Source: Burkholderiales bacterium (GTDB lineage Bacteria; Pseudomonadota; Gammaproteobacteria; Burkholderiales; Burkholderiaceae_C). Taken from it: a DNA stretch of 64,000 nucleotides. The DNA is taken from NCBI GenBank assembly GCA_016703325.1, contig JADJCH010000008.1:1-64000 (forward strand). Direction: 5' to 3'. Position numbers and translations under genes: made by a program. Positions 27,454 through 37,323 of the stretch are shown piece by piece. The notes beneath the pieces are model-generated. The model was given only the letters and a program-made list of their open reading frames with translations. It searched no databases and was not told the DNA's origin. How positions within the stretch are numbered: position 1 is the first letter of the stretch; the number at the start of each line of letters is the position of its first letter.

Positions 27454-27619
27454 AATCGGCCCGGCTTTGCCGACTTCGGCCAGCCGGAAGGTGAAGCCCT
27501 CCACTTCCGGCCAGCCTCAGCGGCCCGACCCCGACATCGTGGCGACTCGCCGACGGTAACCCGCCGCCGGCCCTTCCTCTCCATTTCTCTCCCTTTCTCT
27601 TCTTCGGACGAGGGCCACG

Positions 27620-28687
27620 ATGAACCTGCGAAACACGCTGCCGGGCACCCGGCGAACCCCCTGGCTGGCCGCATGGCTGGCTGCTGCACTGCACCTGGTC
27701 AGCCCACCGGCCCAGGCCGCGCTGGGCCTGACCGAACTGCCGGCCCGCGGCGAGGACGGGCCGGTCACGGTCTATTACCCCACCGACGCCGCCGAGAGCC
27801 CGCTGTCCCTGGGCAACGGCCGCCTGACGCTGCAGGTGGCCCGCGACGCCCCACCGGGCCCTGGCAATGGGCGCCTGGTGGCGATTTCACATGGCTCGGG
27901 CGGCTCGCCCTGGGTGCACGCCGACCTGGCGCGCGCGCTGGTAGAGGCCGGCTACACCGTGGTGCTGCCACGCCACCATGCCGACAACTTCATGGACCCC
28001 AGCCGGCCGGGACCGGACAGCTGGGAGCGCCGCCCGGGCGAGGTCAGCCGGGCCATCGATGCGCTGGGCGCCGACGGCCGCTTTGCTCCCCGCCTGAATC
28101 TGCAGCGTGTGGGCGTCTTCGGCATGTCCGCCGGTGGGCACACCGCGCTGACCCTGGCCGGCGGGCGCTGGTCCCCAGCGCTGTTCAGCCGGCACTGCGA
28201 GCAGCACCTGGCCGAGGACTTCCCGGCCTGCGTGGGCCTGTTCACCCAGCTGGACGGGAGCATGCTGGACGGGCTCAAGCTGTGGCTGGCCCGCCGGGTG
28301 CTGCGCTGGACCTTCACCGATGCCACGCCACAGCAACACCACGATCCCCGCGTCGCGGCCGTCGTGGCTGCGGTGCCGCATGCAGCGAGCTTCGATGGCG
28401 CCAGCTTCACCTCCCCACGCGTGCCGCTGGCCCTGGCCACCGCCACCGGCGATGTCTGGCTGCAACCGCGTTTCCACAGCGACCGGGTGCTGCAGGCCTG
28501 CAGCGGCTGCGAGGTGATCCAGGCGCCAGGCGCCGCAGGGCACGGCGCCTTCCTCTCCCCGCTGCCTTCCGGCTTCACCGGTCAGGAGGGCCGCCTGCTC
28601 AACGACCCGCCCGGCTTCGACCGAAGTGCGATGCCGGACGTGCACCGCCGCATCGTGGCGTTCTTTGACCGACACCTGGGCCGATGA
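27620..28687 (+). CDS. Secreted alpha/beta hydrolase (dienelactone-hydrolase/PAF-acetylhydrolase-like)
   Basis: 355 residues. The Sec signal is residues about 1-33 (TPWLAAWLAAALHLVSPPAQAA). The hydrolase features are an oxyanion segment LVAISHGSGGSP, a nucleophile in VGVFGMSAGGHTALTLAG, and a C-terminal His in AAGHGAFLSP. The core resembles predicted dienelactone hydrolases of the periplasm. It cleaves an unknown ester. A weak ribosome site (CGAGGGCCACG) precedes the ATG. Confidence 0.82.
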   Translation: MNLRNTLPGTRRTPWLAAWLAAALHLVSPPAQAALGLTELPARGEDGPVTVYYPTDAAESPLSLGNGRLTLQVARDAPPGPGNGRLVAISHGSGGSPWVHADLARALVEAGYTVVLPRHHADNFMDPSRPGPDSWERRPGEVSRAIDALGADGRFAPRLNLQRVGVFGMSAGGHTALTLAGGRWSPALFSRHCEQHLAEDFPACVGLFTQLDGSMLDGLKLWLARRVLRWTFTDATPQQHHDPRVAAVVAAVPHAASFDGASFTSPRVPLALATATGDVWLQPRFHSDRVLQACSGCEVIQAPGAAGHGAFLSPLPSGFTGQEGRLLNDPPGFDRSAMPDVHRRIVAFFDRHLGR

Positions 28688-28758
28688 CCCTGGGCCGATG
28701 ACCTCGGACGATGACCCCCGGCGATGTCCGCGGAAGGTCAGCGCAGGCGCCGCGGCCT

Positions 28759-29148
28759 TCAGGGACGCGGCAGCAGCCCCTGCGCCTGGATCTGCGCGAA
28801 CTCTTCGTCGCTGAAGAGCCGGGAGCGGGTCAGGAAGGCCTTGCCCTCCGGCCCTTCGAGGCTGAAGTTGTCGCTGCCCAGCGGGGCATCCAGCGCATCG
28901 ATGATCAGTTGGGTGTGTTTCCAGTAGTCGTACTGCGAGCCGCTCATGTGGAAGGGCAGGCCACCGATGGAGCCGAGGTAGACGTCGCTCGGGCTCAGGG
29001 TCAGCTCACCTTCGATGTAGCAGTTCGGCGCACTGTTGTCGCAGCAGCCGCCGGACTGGTAGAACATCAGGCGGGGGCCGTGCTTCGAAAGCAGCTGCTC
29101 GATCAAGGCCAGGCCTGCCGGGGTGGCGATCACGCGGTCGACGGACAT
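28759..29148 (-). CDS. DUF779 protein
   Basis: 129 residues matching the DUF779 family: PRLMFYQSGGCCDNSAPNCYIEGEL near the start, then DVYLGSIGGLPFHMSGSQYDYWKHTQLIIDA and FSLEGPEGKAFLTRSRLF. The CCxxxxxxC cluster suggests metal or redox binding. DUF779 genes usually lie directly after acetaldehyde dehydrogenase genes of the ExaC/AcoD type, as here (89 bp gap). The exact function is not known. Confidence 0.9.
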   Translation of the reverse strand: MSVDRVIATPAGLALIEQLLSKHGPRLMFYQSGGCCDNSAPNCYIEGELTLSPSDVYLGSIGGLPFHMSGSQYDYWKHTQLIIDALDAPLGSDNFSLEGPEGKAFLTRSRLFSDEEFAQIQAQGLLPRP

Positions 29149-29237
29149 GGTGGAGCCTCTCTCCGATGGAGATGTAAAAAAGGGGTGGCCGAAGCCACCC
29201 CATCAACGTCAGTGCAGAAAAATGAGCCCGCTGCGGA

Positions 29238-30758
<1,521 letters not shown>

Positions 30759-30865
30759 GGCTGTGTCTCCTGTGGGTGAAGAAGCGGTTTCGGTCTCACG
30801 TTGGAGCCGGGTCCCGGGGCGGTCTGTTTCCGACCCTCAAGGCCCGACCGGCTCGCCACAGCCAT

Positions 30866-30881
30866 CGCAGCGAACGTGCCC
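30866..30881 (-). promoter_or_regulatory. Candidate sigma-54 promoter of the aldehyde dehydrogenase gene
   Basis: On the minus strand GGGCACGTTCGCTGCG matches the -24/-12 consensus (TGGCACG-N4-TTGCA): GG and GC are 12 bp apart and GGCACG is exact. It would give a leader of about 100 nt before ATG 30758. Confidence 0.5.
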
Positions 30882-30975
30882 ACTCCCCGATTCAAGCGGG
30901 AAGAGCCCTCTTTCTGGCCAATTCCGGCCCGCTTCCTGCTGTAGCAATGTCCAGAGTGCGCCAGTGCGTTGCCCA

Positions 30976-30994
30976 CTGTTCCAGACCAGAACAG
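30976..30994. promoter_or_regulatory. Inverted repeat CTGTTC-N7-GAACAG
   Basis: A perfect 6-bp inverted repeat in the divergent region, about 110 bp upstream of the sigma-54-like site, a position suited to an activator binding site. Confidence 0.4.
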
Positions 30995-31029
30995 GCAGCC
31001 CCTCTGGCGTTGGAACTGCGTCCAAACAC

Positions 31030-31078
31030 CGGACCGGGTACACCCTTTTGAACGGACGTTCATAGGTGTCCCGGTCCG
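31030..31078. promoter_or_regulatory. Nested palindromic operator before the AcoR-like gene
   Basis: Outer arms CGGACCGGGTACACC (31030-31044) and GGTGTCCCGGTCCG (31065-31078) match except for one inserted base. They enclose a second palindrome TGAACG-GA-CGTTCA (31049-31062). The region lies 25 bp before the regulator start codon, so it could be a binding site or an RNA hairpin in the leader. Confidence 0.5.
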
Positions 31079-31102
31079 CGACAGGGCGCCGCAGGAGGAC
31101 AC

Positions 31103-33166
31103 ATGGGAGCACCCTTCGGTCAAAGACAACCCTCACGGCCCAGCGCCAGCCAGCTGCGCGCGGCCCGGCGCAGCCTGATCGAATCCGGGCAGGAGCATCC
31201 GGACCTGCCGGCGGGTCCAGGCCAGCGAACCGGCACCGCAGGCACCGCAGGCGATCGGCTGGACGTCCCGCTGCAGCAACTGGATCCGCGGCTGTCGCGC
31301 TCCTGGTTGCGCAGCAGCCGTGCCGGTCTGCCACCGCAGGGGCGCGGCACGGCGGTGCCGCACGCCTCGGCCAGCCAGCTGGCGCGGGCACTGGAGGAAC
31401 AGCAGGAGCTGGTCGCACACGCCGGGCCGGTGATGGAGTACCTCTACGAGCAGACCCGTGACAGCGGCTCCATGGTCATCCTGGCCGATGCACGCGGCAT
31501 GCTGCTGCATGCGCTGGGGGATCTGTCCTTCGTGGACCGGGCCGAACGGGTGGCACTGCGTCCGGGTGCCAACTGGCATGAACATGTGCGCGGTACCAAC
31601 GCCATCGGTACCGCCCTGGTCGACCGCAGCGCCACGGTGATCCACGGCGCGGAGCACTACCTGGACCGCAACGGCTTCCTGACCTGTGCGGCCGCGCCCA
31701 TCCTGGCACCGGACGGGGAGCTCGTGGGGGTGCTGGACATCTCCGGAGACCACCGCAGTGGCCACCCCCACACCCTGGGTCTGGTGCGCACCGGAGCCCG
31801 CCTGATCGAACAGCGCCTCTTTGATGCCCGCCACCACAGCAGCCTGCGCCTGCGCTTTCACCGCCGCGCGGAGGGCATCGGCACCCTCACCGAAGGGCTG
31901 CTGGCACTGTCGCTGGACAGCTGGGTGATGGGTGCCAACGGCACGGCACTGGAATGGCTCGGCCTGCGCCCCAGCCAGATCCAGGGGGTGCGACTGGGCA
32001 GCCTGATGGAGCTGGAGAACGCGGATTGGACCCGTTGGTTGCAGCACCTGGACCACCGGCCACGCCAGTTGCTCAGCGCCACCTACGGCCCGGTCTGGGC
32101 CCGGCTGGAACCTGGACCGGCGGCCCGCCCTGTCGTCGTCGCGGGCCTCGCACCCACACCGGCGCCTACACCGATGCCCGCACCGGCACCGGTTGGTGCG
32201 CCCCCGTCGCTTCCCGCCGAGCAAGCACCTGCGCCACAGAGGAACGACCGGCCCGCAGCCCGACCCCGGGACGCCCTGGCACGGCTGGACCAGGGCGATG
32301 CCCGCCAGGCCCACGCCCTGGAACGGGTGCGCCGCCTGCGCGATCCGGCCATCGCCCTGCTGCTGCAGGGAGAGTGTGGAGTCGGCAAGGAGGGCTTCGC
32401 CCGGGCCTGGCACAGCAGCCGCGGTGCCGGGGCGAGTCCGTTTCACCTGATCCGCTGCCCCGGCCTGGCGCCCGGAGCGCTGCTTGACGCGCTGGACGGC
32501 CTGGCGCCCCTGGAGACCGGCGCCACGGTCTACTTCGACGAAGTGGGAGAGCTGGCCGCCAACGAGCAGCTGCAGCTGCTGCACTGGCTGGGCCGACGCG
32601 AGGCCGGCACCGCGCAGACCGACTCTGCCCCGGCACGGACCTTCGTGGCCTGCGGGACGCGGCGACAACTGGCCGACGAGGTTCAAGCGGGCCGCTTCCG
32701 CGGCGACCTGTACTACCAGCTCAACGGCCTGCTGATCCACCTCCCCCCGGTGCGCGAACGCAGCGACCTGCACGCCCTGGTGCAGCGGCTGCTCGATGAA
32801 TTGGCGCCGGGGCGCAACCTGCGCCTGGACGACGAGACCCGCGACTGCTTCGACCGATTCGACTGGCCAGGCAATCTGCGCCAGCTCCACAACGCCCTGC
32901 GTGCTGCGGTGCACCTCCTGGAGCCCCAGGAACAGGCCATCGGCCTGCGCCACCTGCCCGACGATCTGCTGCCGGCAACCCCTGTGTCCGGCGCCGCCAC
33001 CAGCGCCTTGCCACCGCTGTCCGCCAACGCCTTGCAGCAGGTCACCGCCCTGACCATCAGCCGTGTGGTGGAGGAATGCGGGGGCAACCTGTCGGAGGCG
33101 GCACGGCGACTGGGGATCGGTCGCAACACCCTCTACCGCAAGCTGCGGGCGCTGGGACTGGAGTGA
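31103..33166 (+). CDS. AcoR-like regulator (GAF-AAA-Fis) lacking the GAFTGA loop
   Basis: 687 residues. The GAF-like sensor (about 120-240: MVILADARGMLLHALGD, then GTNAIGTALVDRSATVIHGAEHYL) matches AcoR, the activator of acetoin/ethanol genes. A PAS-like region follows, then a Pro/Ala linker (about 345-375). The AAA+ domain has Walker A GECGVGKE (423-430) and Walker B YFDEVGEL (from 477), then RFRGDLYYQLN and VRERSDL. The stretch between Walker A and B is about 20 residues shorter than in NtrC-type proteins and has no GAFTGA, the loop that contacts sigma-54. The C-terminal Fis helix-turn-helix is intact (NLSEAARRLGIGRNTLYRKLRALGL). It is divergent from the aldehyde dehydrogenase it probably controls, perhaps without sigma-54. 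Confidence 0.85.
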   Translation: MGAPFGQRQPSRPSASQLRAARRSLIESGQEHPDLPAGPGQRTGTAGTAGDRLDVPLQQLDPRLSRSWLRSSRAGLPPQGRGTAVPHASASQLARALEEQQELVAHAGPVMEYLYEQTRDSGSMVILADARGMLLHALGDLSFVDRAERVALRPGANWHEHVRGTNAIGTALVDRSATVIHGAEHYLDRNGFLTCAAAPILAPDGELVGVLDISGDHRSGHPHTLGLVRTGARLIEQRLFDARHHSSLRLRFHRRAEGIGTLTEGLLALSLDSWVMGANGTALEWLGLRPSQIQGVRLGSLMELENADWTRWLQHLDHRPRQLLSATYGPVWARLEPGPAARPVVVAGLAPTPAPTPMPAPAPVGAPPSLPAEQAPAPQRNDRPAARPRDALARLDQGDARQAHALERVRRLRDPAIALLLQGECGVGKEGFARAWHSSRGAGASPFHLIRCPGLAPGALLDALDGLAPLETGATVYFDEVGELAANEQLQLLHWLGRREAGTAQTDSAPARTFVACGTRRQLADEVQAGRFRGDLYYQLNGLLIHLPPVRERSDLHALVQRLLDELAPGRNLRLDDETRDCFDRFDWPGNLRQLHNALRAAVHLLEPQEQAIGLRHLPDDLLPATPVSGAATSALPPLSANALQQVTALTISRVVEECGGNLSEAARRLGIGRNTLYRKLRALGLE

Positions 33167-33231
33167 ACCGCCCCGCGGGGGAGGTCGGGGGAGGCCGGCA
33201 CCGATCCGTCTAGGGTTTACCCTCTAAAGTT

Positions 33232-33246
33232 TGCTGCGGCGCAGCA
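33232..33246. promoter_or_regulatory. TGC-rich palindrome, candidate PhaR operator
   Basis: TGCTGC-GGC-GCAGCA fits the CTGC-N3-GCAG site reported for the PHA repressor PhaR in Paracoccus, and it lies 8 bp upstream of the -35 of the phasin promoter. A PhaR gene is not in the window, so the match is by motif only. Confidence 0.5.
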
Positions 33247-33253
33247 ATGTCAC

Positions 33254-33281
33254 TTGTGGGACGCGAAAGGACCCCTATACT
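33254..33281 (+). promoter_or_regulatory. Promoter of phasin phaP
   Basis: -35 TTGTGG (33254-33259), 16-bp spacer, -10 TATACT (33276-33281). The 5' leader is about 70 nt, and a GAAAGGA ribosome site precedes the ATG. Confidence 0.6.
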
Positions 33282-33358
33282 TGCATCCATGCTGCAGTGC
33301 AACAAAGTACTCAGCGAGATCTGTCTCCCTCAGGACCCCTACCGAAAGGACCCCATAT

Positions 33359-33916
33359 ATGAACACGCCCGAGCAATTCGCCGCCGCTGGCAAAGCCAAC
33401 CTCGAAGCCCTGGTGCTGGTTGGCCAGACCGCCTTCCAAGGCGTGGAGAAGCTGGTTGAGCTGAACCTGGAAACCACCCGCGCCGCCATGGCCGACGCCG
33501 TTGAGCACGCCAAGGCGCTGATGGCCGCCAAGGACGCCCAGGCCGTGTTCGCCCTGCAGTCCGCTTTCCTGCAGCCGGCCGCCGAAAAGGCCACCGCCTA
33601 CAGCCGTCAAGTCTACGAAATCACCTCCACCACCCAGGCCGACGTGGCCAAGCTGGTCGAGTCCCAGTTCGGTGCCGCCCAGCAGAAGGTGGTTGCCCTG
33701 GTGGACACCGCGATCAAGAACGCCCCGGCCGGCACCGAAAACGCCGCCGCGCTGATCAAGTCCGCCATGACCGCCGCCAACAACGCCCTGGAAAGCGCCC
33801 AACAGGCTGCCAAGCAGGCCGTGACCATGGCCGAAGCCAACTTCGAAGCCGTGAGCCAGAGCGCCACCAACGCTGCCAAGGCCGCCGCTCCCAAGGCCAA
33901 GCGCGCCGCTGCCTGA
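33359..33916 (+). CDS. phaP: Phasin (Phasin_2 family)
   Basis: 185 residues from ATG 33359 with AAGGA about 10 nt upstream. It is the classic betaproteobacterial phasin: MNTPEQFAAAGKANLEALVLVGQTAFQGVEKLVELNLETTRAAM, then VFALQSAFLQPAAEKATAYSRQVYEI and an Ala/Lys-rich end (AAKAAAPKAKRAAA). Amphipathic helices coat the PHA granule surface. The gene has a strong promoter, a candidate PhaR operator and a terminator at 34135-34162. Codon use is more AT-tolerant than its neighbours, as expected for a highly expressed gene. Confidence 0.92.
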   Translation: MNTPEQFAAAGKANLEALVLVGQTAFQGVEKLVELNLETTRAAMADAVEHAKALMAAKDAQAVFALQSAFLQPAAEKATAYSRQVYEITSTTQADVAKLVESQFGAAQQKVVALVDTAIKNAPAGTENAAALIKSAMTAANNALESAQQAAKQAVTMAEANFEAVSQSATNAAKAAAPKAKRAAA

Positions 33917-34129
33917 ATCTGAACACGCCCGGCCGGCACCCACCGGCCGCGCAGCGCAGGCCCCTGCAGAGGGAGGCAGCTCAAGCGCCCTGATCCCGGA
34001 CAGCGGAACTTTCCGCCCACCTGTCGGTCAGATGCCTTGCGCGAAGCCAGAGTGGTCCTCCTCGGACTCCTCCTTGCGTGACTGGTTGTCTCCTCGGTAC
34101 CTTCGAGAAAGTTGCTTTCCAGGTACCTT

Positions 34130-35503
34130 TCAAGCCCGGTGGTTTACCACCGGGTTTTTTTTCGACTTGTTCTTGCCCGACGCCTTCGGCGCGTTGCCGA
34201 CCGGCTTTGCGGACGCTGGCAGAGGTGGAGTCGGCGCAGCAGAGGCTTCAATTGACGCCATGGCAGAGGGGGTTTCGCCCCTCGCGATGCACTCCACCAG
34301 CGCCCGCTGTGCCGGCAGGCAGACGGTCTGCAGGTCGTAGCGGCTGACGGCCGTCGCGCGTGCAGCGGCCCGCAGCGGCGCCTGAGCGGCCGGGTCAGCC
34401 AGGCAGCCCAGGATGCGGCCGGCCAGCGCCTCGGCATCGAAGAAGTCCACCAGCCAGCCGTTGCGGCCGTGTTCGACCACCTCCGTCACCGGTGCGGTGT
34501 CGGAGGCGATGATCGGGGCACCCAGGCTCATCGCTTCGATCAGCGACCAGGACAGCACGAAAGGGTAGGTCAGGTACACATGGGCGCTGCTGATGCGCAG
34601 GGCCTGAACGTAGGTGCCATAGGGCACACGGCCGAGGAAGTGCAACCGCTCACGGTCGATCTGCTGGGCCACCTCGTCCAGGTAGATCTGCTTCCAGCTG
34701 CCCTGGCTGGGTGCTGCGCCGTAGGACACACCGTCGCCGCCAATGATCAGCACCCTTGCGGTGGGGTGATCCTTCAACACCTTCGGCAGCGCGCGCATGA
34801 AGCGGTGGTAGCCGCGGCTGGGCTCCAGGTTGCGGTTCACGAAGGTGATGACCGGGTCCTGGCGCGTCAGGCGCAGCGTGCGCCCCTGGTCGTCCACGGC
34901 CTCCAGCACGGCCGCGTCATCGGGGCACAGTGCGGCGGTGTCGATGCCGTCGTGGACCACGCTGATGCGCTGCTGGTGCAGCGCCGGCACGGTGGAGCGC
35001 TGCCATTGGGTCGGGCTGATGCCCCAGTCCATCAAGCCCAGGTTCAGCAGGTTGTTGGTGTTCTTGATGGCCAGCCGGCAACCGGTCTCGAAGGGGTCGG
35101 CGGGAAACTCCGGGTCGAAGCCGACATCCCGGCCCTCGGCACCGTAGTAGAACTCGACGAAGTGCAGCTGCCGGGCCTGCGGCCAGGCCTCGCGCAGCAG
35201 CAGCGTTTCGCCCCAGCCGGGGTGGGCGCAGATCACATCGGGCGTGTAACCCTGGTCACGCCATTGGCTTGCCACCCGCGCGCAGGCCTCCCCGCGGATG
35301 ACCTTGGCCTCGAAGTCGATCACCCAGGGGTGGACGCCCTGGGTGCTGCCCCTCTTGGAGCCGTAGCGCTGGTACTGCACGCCGGGCATCTGAACCTTTT
35401 CGGTCATGCCCAGGGCGCGCACGTCGTGCCCCAACGCGGCCATGGCGGGCGCCAGGTGCTTGTACTGGCCGGGGAAGTTCTGGTGGACGAAGAGAATTTT
35501 CAT
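34130..35503 (-). CDS. GT4-family glycosyltransferase
   Basis: 457 residues. GT-B features are MKILFVHQNFPGQYKHLAPAMAALGHDV at the N-terminus, and ITFVNRNLEPSRGYHRFMRALP plus SWSLIEAMSLGAPIIASDTAPVTEVVEHGRNG (the E-x7-E nucleotide-sugar region) in the C-terminal half. It transfers a sugar from a nucleotide donor in the cytoplasm; the acceptor is unknown. The last 45 residues are a Ser/Ala/Pro/Lys tail encoded partly by the opposing phasin terminator. It is 40 bp downstream of a second glycosyltransferase gene, which probably shares its transcript. Confidence 0.9.
   Translation of the reverse strand: MKILFVHQNFPGQYKHLAPAMAALGHDVRALGMTEKVQMPGVQYQRYGSKRGSTQGVHPWVIDFEAKVIRGEACARVASQWRDQGYTPDVICAHPGWGETLLLREAWPQARQLHFVEFYYGAEGRDVGFDPEFPADPFETGCRLAIKNTNNLLNLGLMDWGISPTQWQRSTVPALHQQRISVVHDGIDTAALCPDDAAVLEAVDDQGRTLRLTRQDPVITFVNRNLEPSRGYHRFMRALPKVLKDHPTARVLIIGGDGVSYGAAPSQGSWKQIYLDEVAQQIDRERLHFLGRVPYGTYVQALRISSAHVYLTYPFVLSWSLIEAMSLGAPIIASDTAPVTEVVEHGRNGWLVDFFDAEALAGRILGCLADPAAQAPLRAAARATAVSRYDLQTVCLPAQRALVECIARGETPSAMASIEASAAPTPPLPASAKPVGNAPKASGKNKSKKNPVVNHRA
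34135..34162 (+). terminator. Rho-independent terminator for phaP transcription
   Basis: A perfect 8-bp stem CCCGGTGG / CCACCGGG with TTTA loop is followed by eight T. It lies inside the 3' end of the convergent glycosyltransferase gene, encoding part of its last nine residues. Confidence 0.88.
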
Positions 35504-35543
35504 CGCGAGGGCATCCCTGTAGAAATTGAAAGCGATCCGAGAA

Positions 35544-37214
35544 TCAGGCGAGCTTCACCCACCCCGCCTTGATCAGCCAGACCAGCCCGCGCCGAAGGAA
35601 GGCCTCCTGCCCGGCAGGCAGCCCGGCCAGCAGGGTGGCCACCGGCTGCACCGGCGACTCGGCCCAGCAACGCCACAGGGGCGCGAGCTGGTCGTAGTCC
35701 GGGATCACCCGCCGTGCGTAGCGGTGGCAGCCCAGCTCTCGCACCCGGTCGTAGTCCTGGCGGGAGGGCACTGCCGGCAGCATCAGGAGGTCCTGATCGG
35801 CCAGGATGCGGGTGGCATACCCCGCAAACATGCCGAAGGGGTCCATGCGGTCGGGTGCGGTGGCCATCGGCAGTCCGCCATGCAGGTCGGGCGTATGCCG
35901 ACGCTCATCGTCCAGCCGGGCCCACAAGGCCTGGTACTGGCCGATCACGACCTGCCAGTCGTACACCCTGCGGGCACGCTCGCGGCCCGCGGCCCCCATG
36001 CGTTGTCGCAGCTCGGCGTCCCCCAGCAGGCGAGCAAAGGCCTGAGCAGCCGCGTCCACATCGACCGCCACCAGCTCGCAGAGCTGGCCGCAGTAGAAGT
36101 CGTAGTTGTCCAGACCCAGGTCGTAGCGCTCGGCCAGGTCCACCCCGGACCCTGCCGGCGGGGACACCGTCGGCACCCGGAAGCCGTCCACGCCGTTGCG
36201 CACGGTGTCGCGGTAGCCGTCCCAGTCGCTCACCACACAGGGCAGCCCGGCCGCCATGGCCTCGATCGGCGTGAGGCCGAAGGTCTCCTGGACGTTGTCG
36301 GACAGCGAGGTGAAGATGTCCGCCGCCGCCCAGGCCGCGCGCCAGGCCTGCAGGTTGCCGCCGTCGGCAGGGTGGTGTATCACCTGCGGTGCCAGCACGC
36401 GCTGGGCCTCGGCAAAGGCGTCCCGGATGGCCTCATTGGCGTACTGGCCGCACATCACCAGGTGGATGCGCTGTTTCGGCCGCTGCTGCGCGCAGCGCTG
36501 CAGCGCCATCAGCAACGGGTGCGGATGGGCCTTGGCGTGGAAGGACAGCCGCCCGGCGAAGAGCACCACGGGCTCGTCACCGACCACACCGAGACGGGTC
36601 CGGGCGGCGGCACGTTCGGCTGCGCCGAACTCGAAGTCGGCGGTGTGCACCCCCAGCGGAATGACCGGCAGCTGCGGCAGCTCGAAGCGGCTCGCACCCA
36701 GGCGCCAGCGCAGGTACTCGGCCTGGGACTGCAGCACCTCGTTGACCGCCGCCCTTGCGGCATGAGAGGTGCAGACCAGCGCATCCCAGGGGCGCACCGG
36801 CGCGGTCAGCAGCTCCGTCAGGCCGGTCATGACCGCATGGGTGGCAATCGTGTGCGTGACTCCGCAGAGGCTGTAGCGCCGCTCCCCCACCCGGGCACGG
36901 CGCCAGGCCGGCTCGGCCAGGCCCGGCATGGGCAGAAACAGGCAGCCGCTGTCTTCGATGCGGGCCAGCTGCTCCGGCGACAGCACCTCCACCGGCCCCT
37001 GGTAACCCGCCTCCTGCAATGCGGCCCTCAACGCCGGGGCCTGGCTGGACTGCGACAACAGCGCCTGCAGCCCCTCGGGACCGGCACTGCCCGCCATGGC
37101 GCGCAGGAAACCGGCGCCGGCCGACTGCCGGCCCATCAGCTTGGCGCCGCGGGTGCTGTAGCCGTCGCTGCTGAACAGGAAGGCGGCGCGGCCTGCCGCC
37201 GTGTGTGGCCTCAT
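35544..37214 (-). CDS. GT4-family glycosyltransferase with C-terminal extension
   Basis: 556 residues from ATG 37214; AAGGA lies 11 nt upstream, and the longer in-frame start at 37301 is unsupported. The N-terminus reads RAAFLFSSDGYSTRGAKLMGRQSAG. The C-terminal Rossmann domain has VVLFAGRLSFHAKAHPHPLLMAL and ADIFTSLSDNVQETFGLTPIEAMAAGLPCVVSDWDGYRDTV, with the EAM(A)xGLPVV donor motif. About 110 extra residues follow the GT-B core. The acceptor is unknown. It pairs with the next GT4 gene, suggesting a two-step glycan assembly or modification. Confidence 0.88.
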   Translation of the reverse strand: MRPHTAAGRAAFLFSSDGYSTRGAKLMGRQSAGAGFLRAMAGSAGPEGLQALLSQSSQAPALRAALQEAGYQGPVEVLSPEQLARIEDSGCLFLPMPGLAEPAWRRARVGERRYSLCGVTHTIATHAVMTGLTELLTAPVRPWDALVCTSHAARAAVNEVLQSQAEYLRWRLGASRFELPQLPVIPLGVHTADFEFGAAERAAARTRLGVVGDEPVVLFAGRLSFHAKAHPHPLLMALQRCAQQRPKQRIHLVMCGQYANEAIRDAFAEAQRVLAPQVIHHPADGGNLQAWRAAWAAADIFTSLSDNVQETFGLTPIEAMAAGLPCVVSDWDGYRDTVRNGVDGFRVPTVSPPAGSGVDLAERYDLGLDNYDFYCGQLCELVAVDVDAAAQAFARLLGDAELRQRMGAAGRERARRVYDWQVVIGQYQALWARLDDERRHTPDLHGGLPMATAPDRMDPFGMFAGYATRILADQDLLMLPAVPSRQDYDRVRELGCHRYARRVIPDYDQLAPLWRCWAESPVQPVATLLAGLPAGQEAFLRRGLVWLIKAGWVKLA

Positions 37215-37323
37215 GCGGTGGATGTCCTTGAAGCGGGTCAGGCCGGGGCCCGGGAAGGAAGCACCCGGAATGGTAGCGACAGGACGGGCAGCGCCCGGCA
37301 CCCAGACCCGCGCAAAGCCCGGT

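Noticed and set aside
33934..33962. GC-rich hairpin after the phasin stop as its terminator
   Set aside because: No T run follows; the strong terminator at 34135-34162 is a better candidate.
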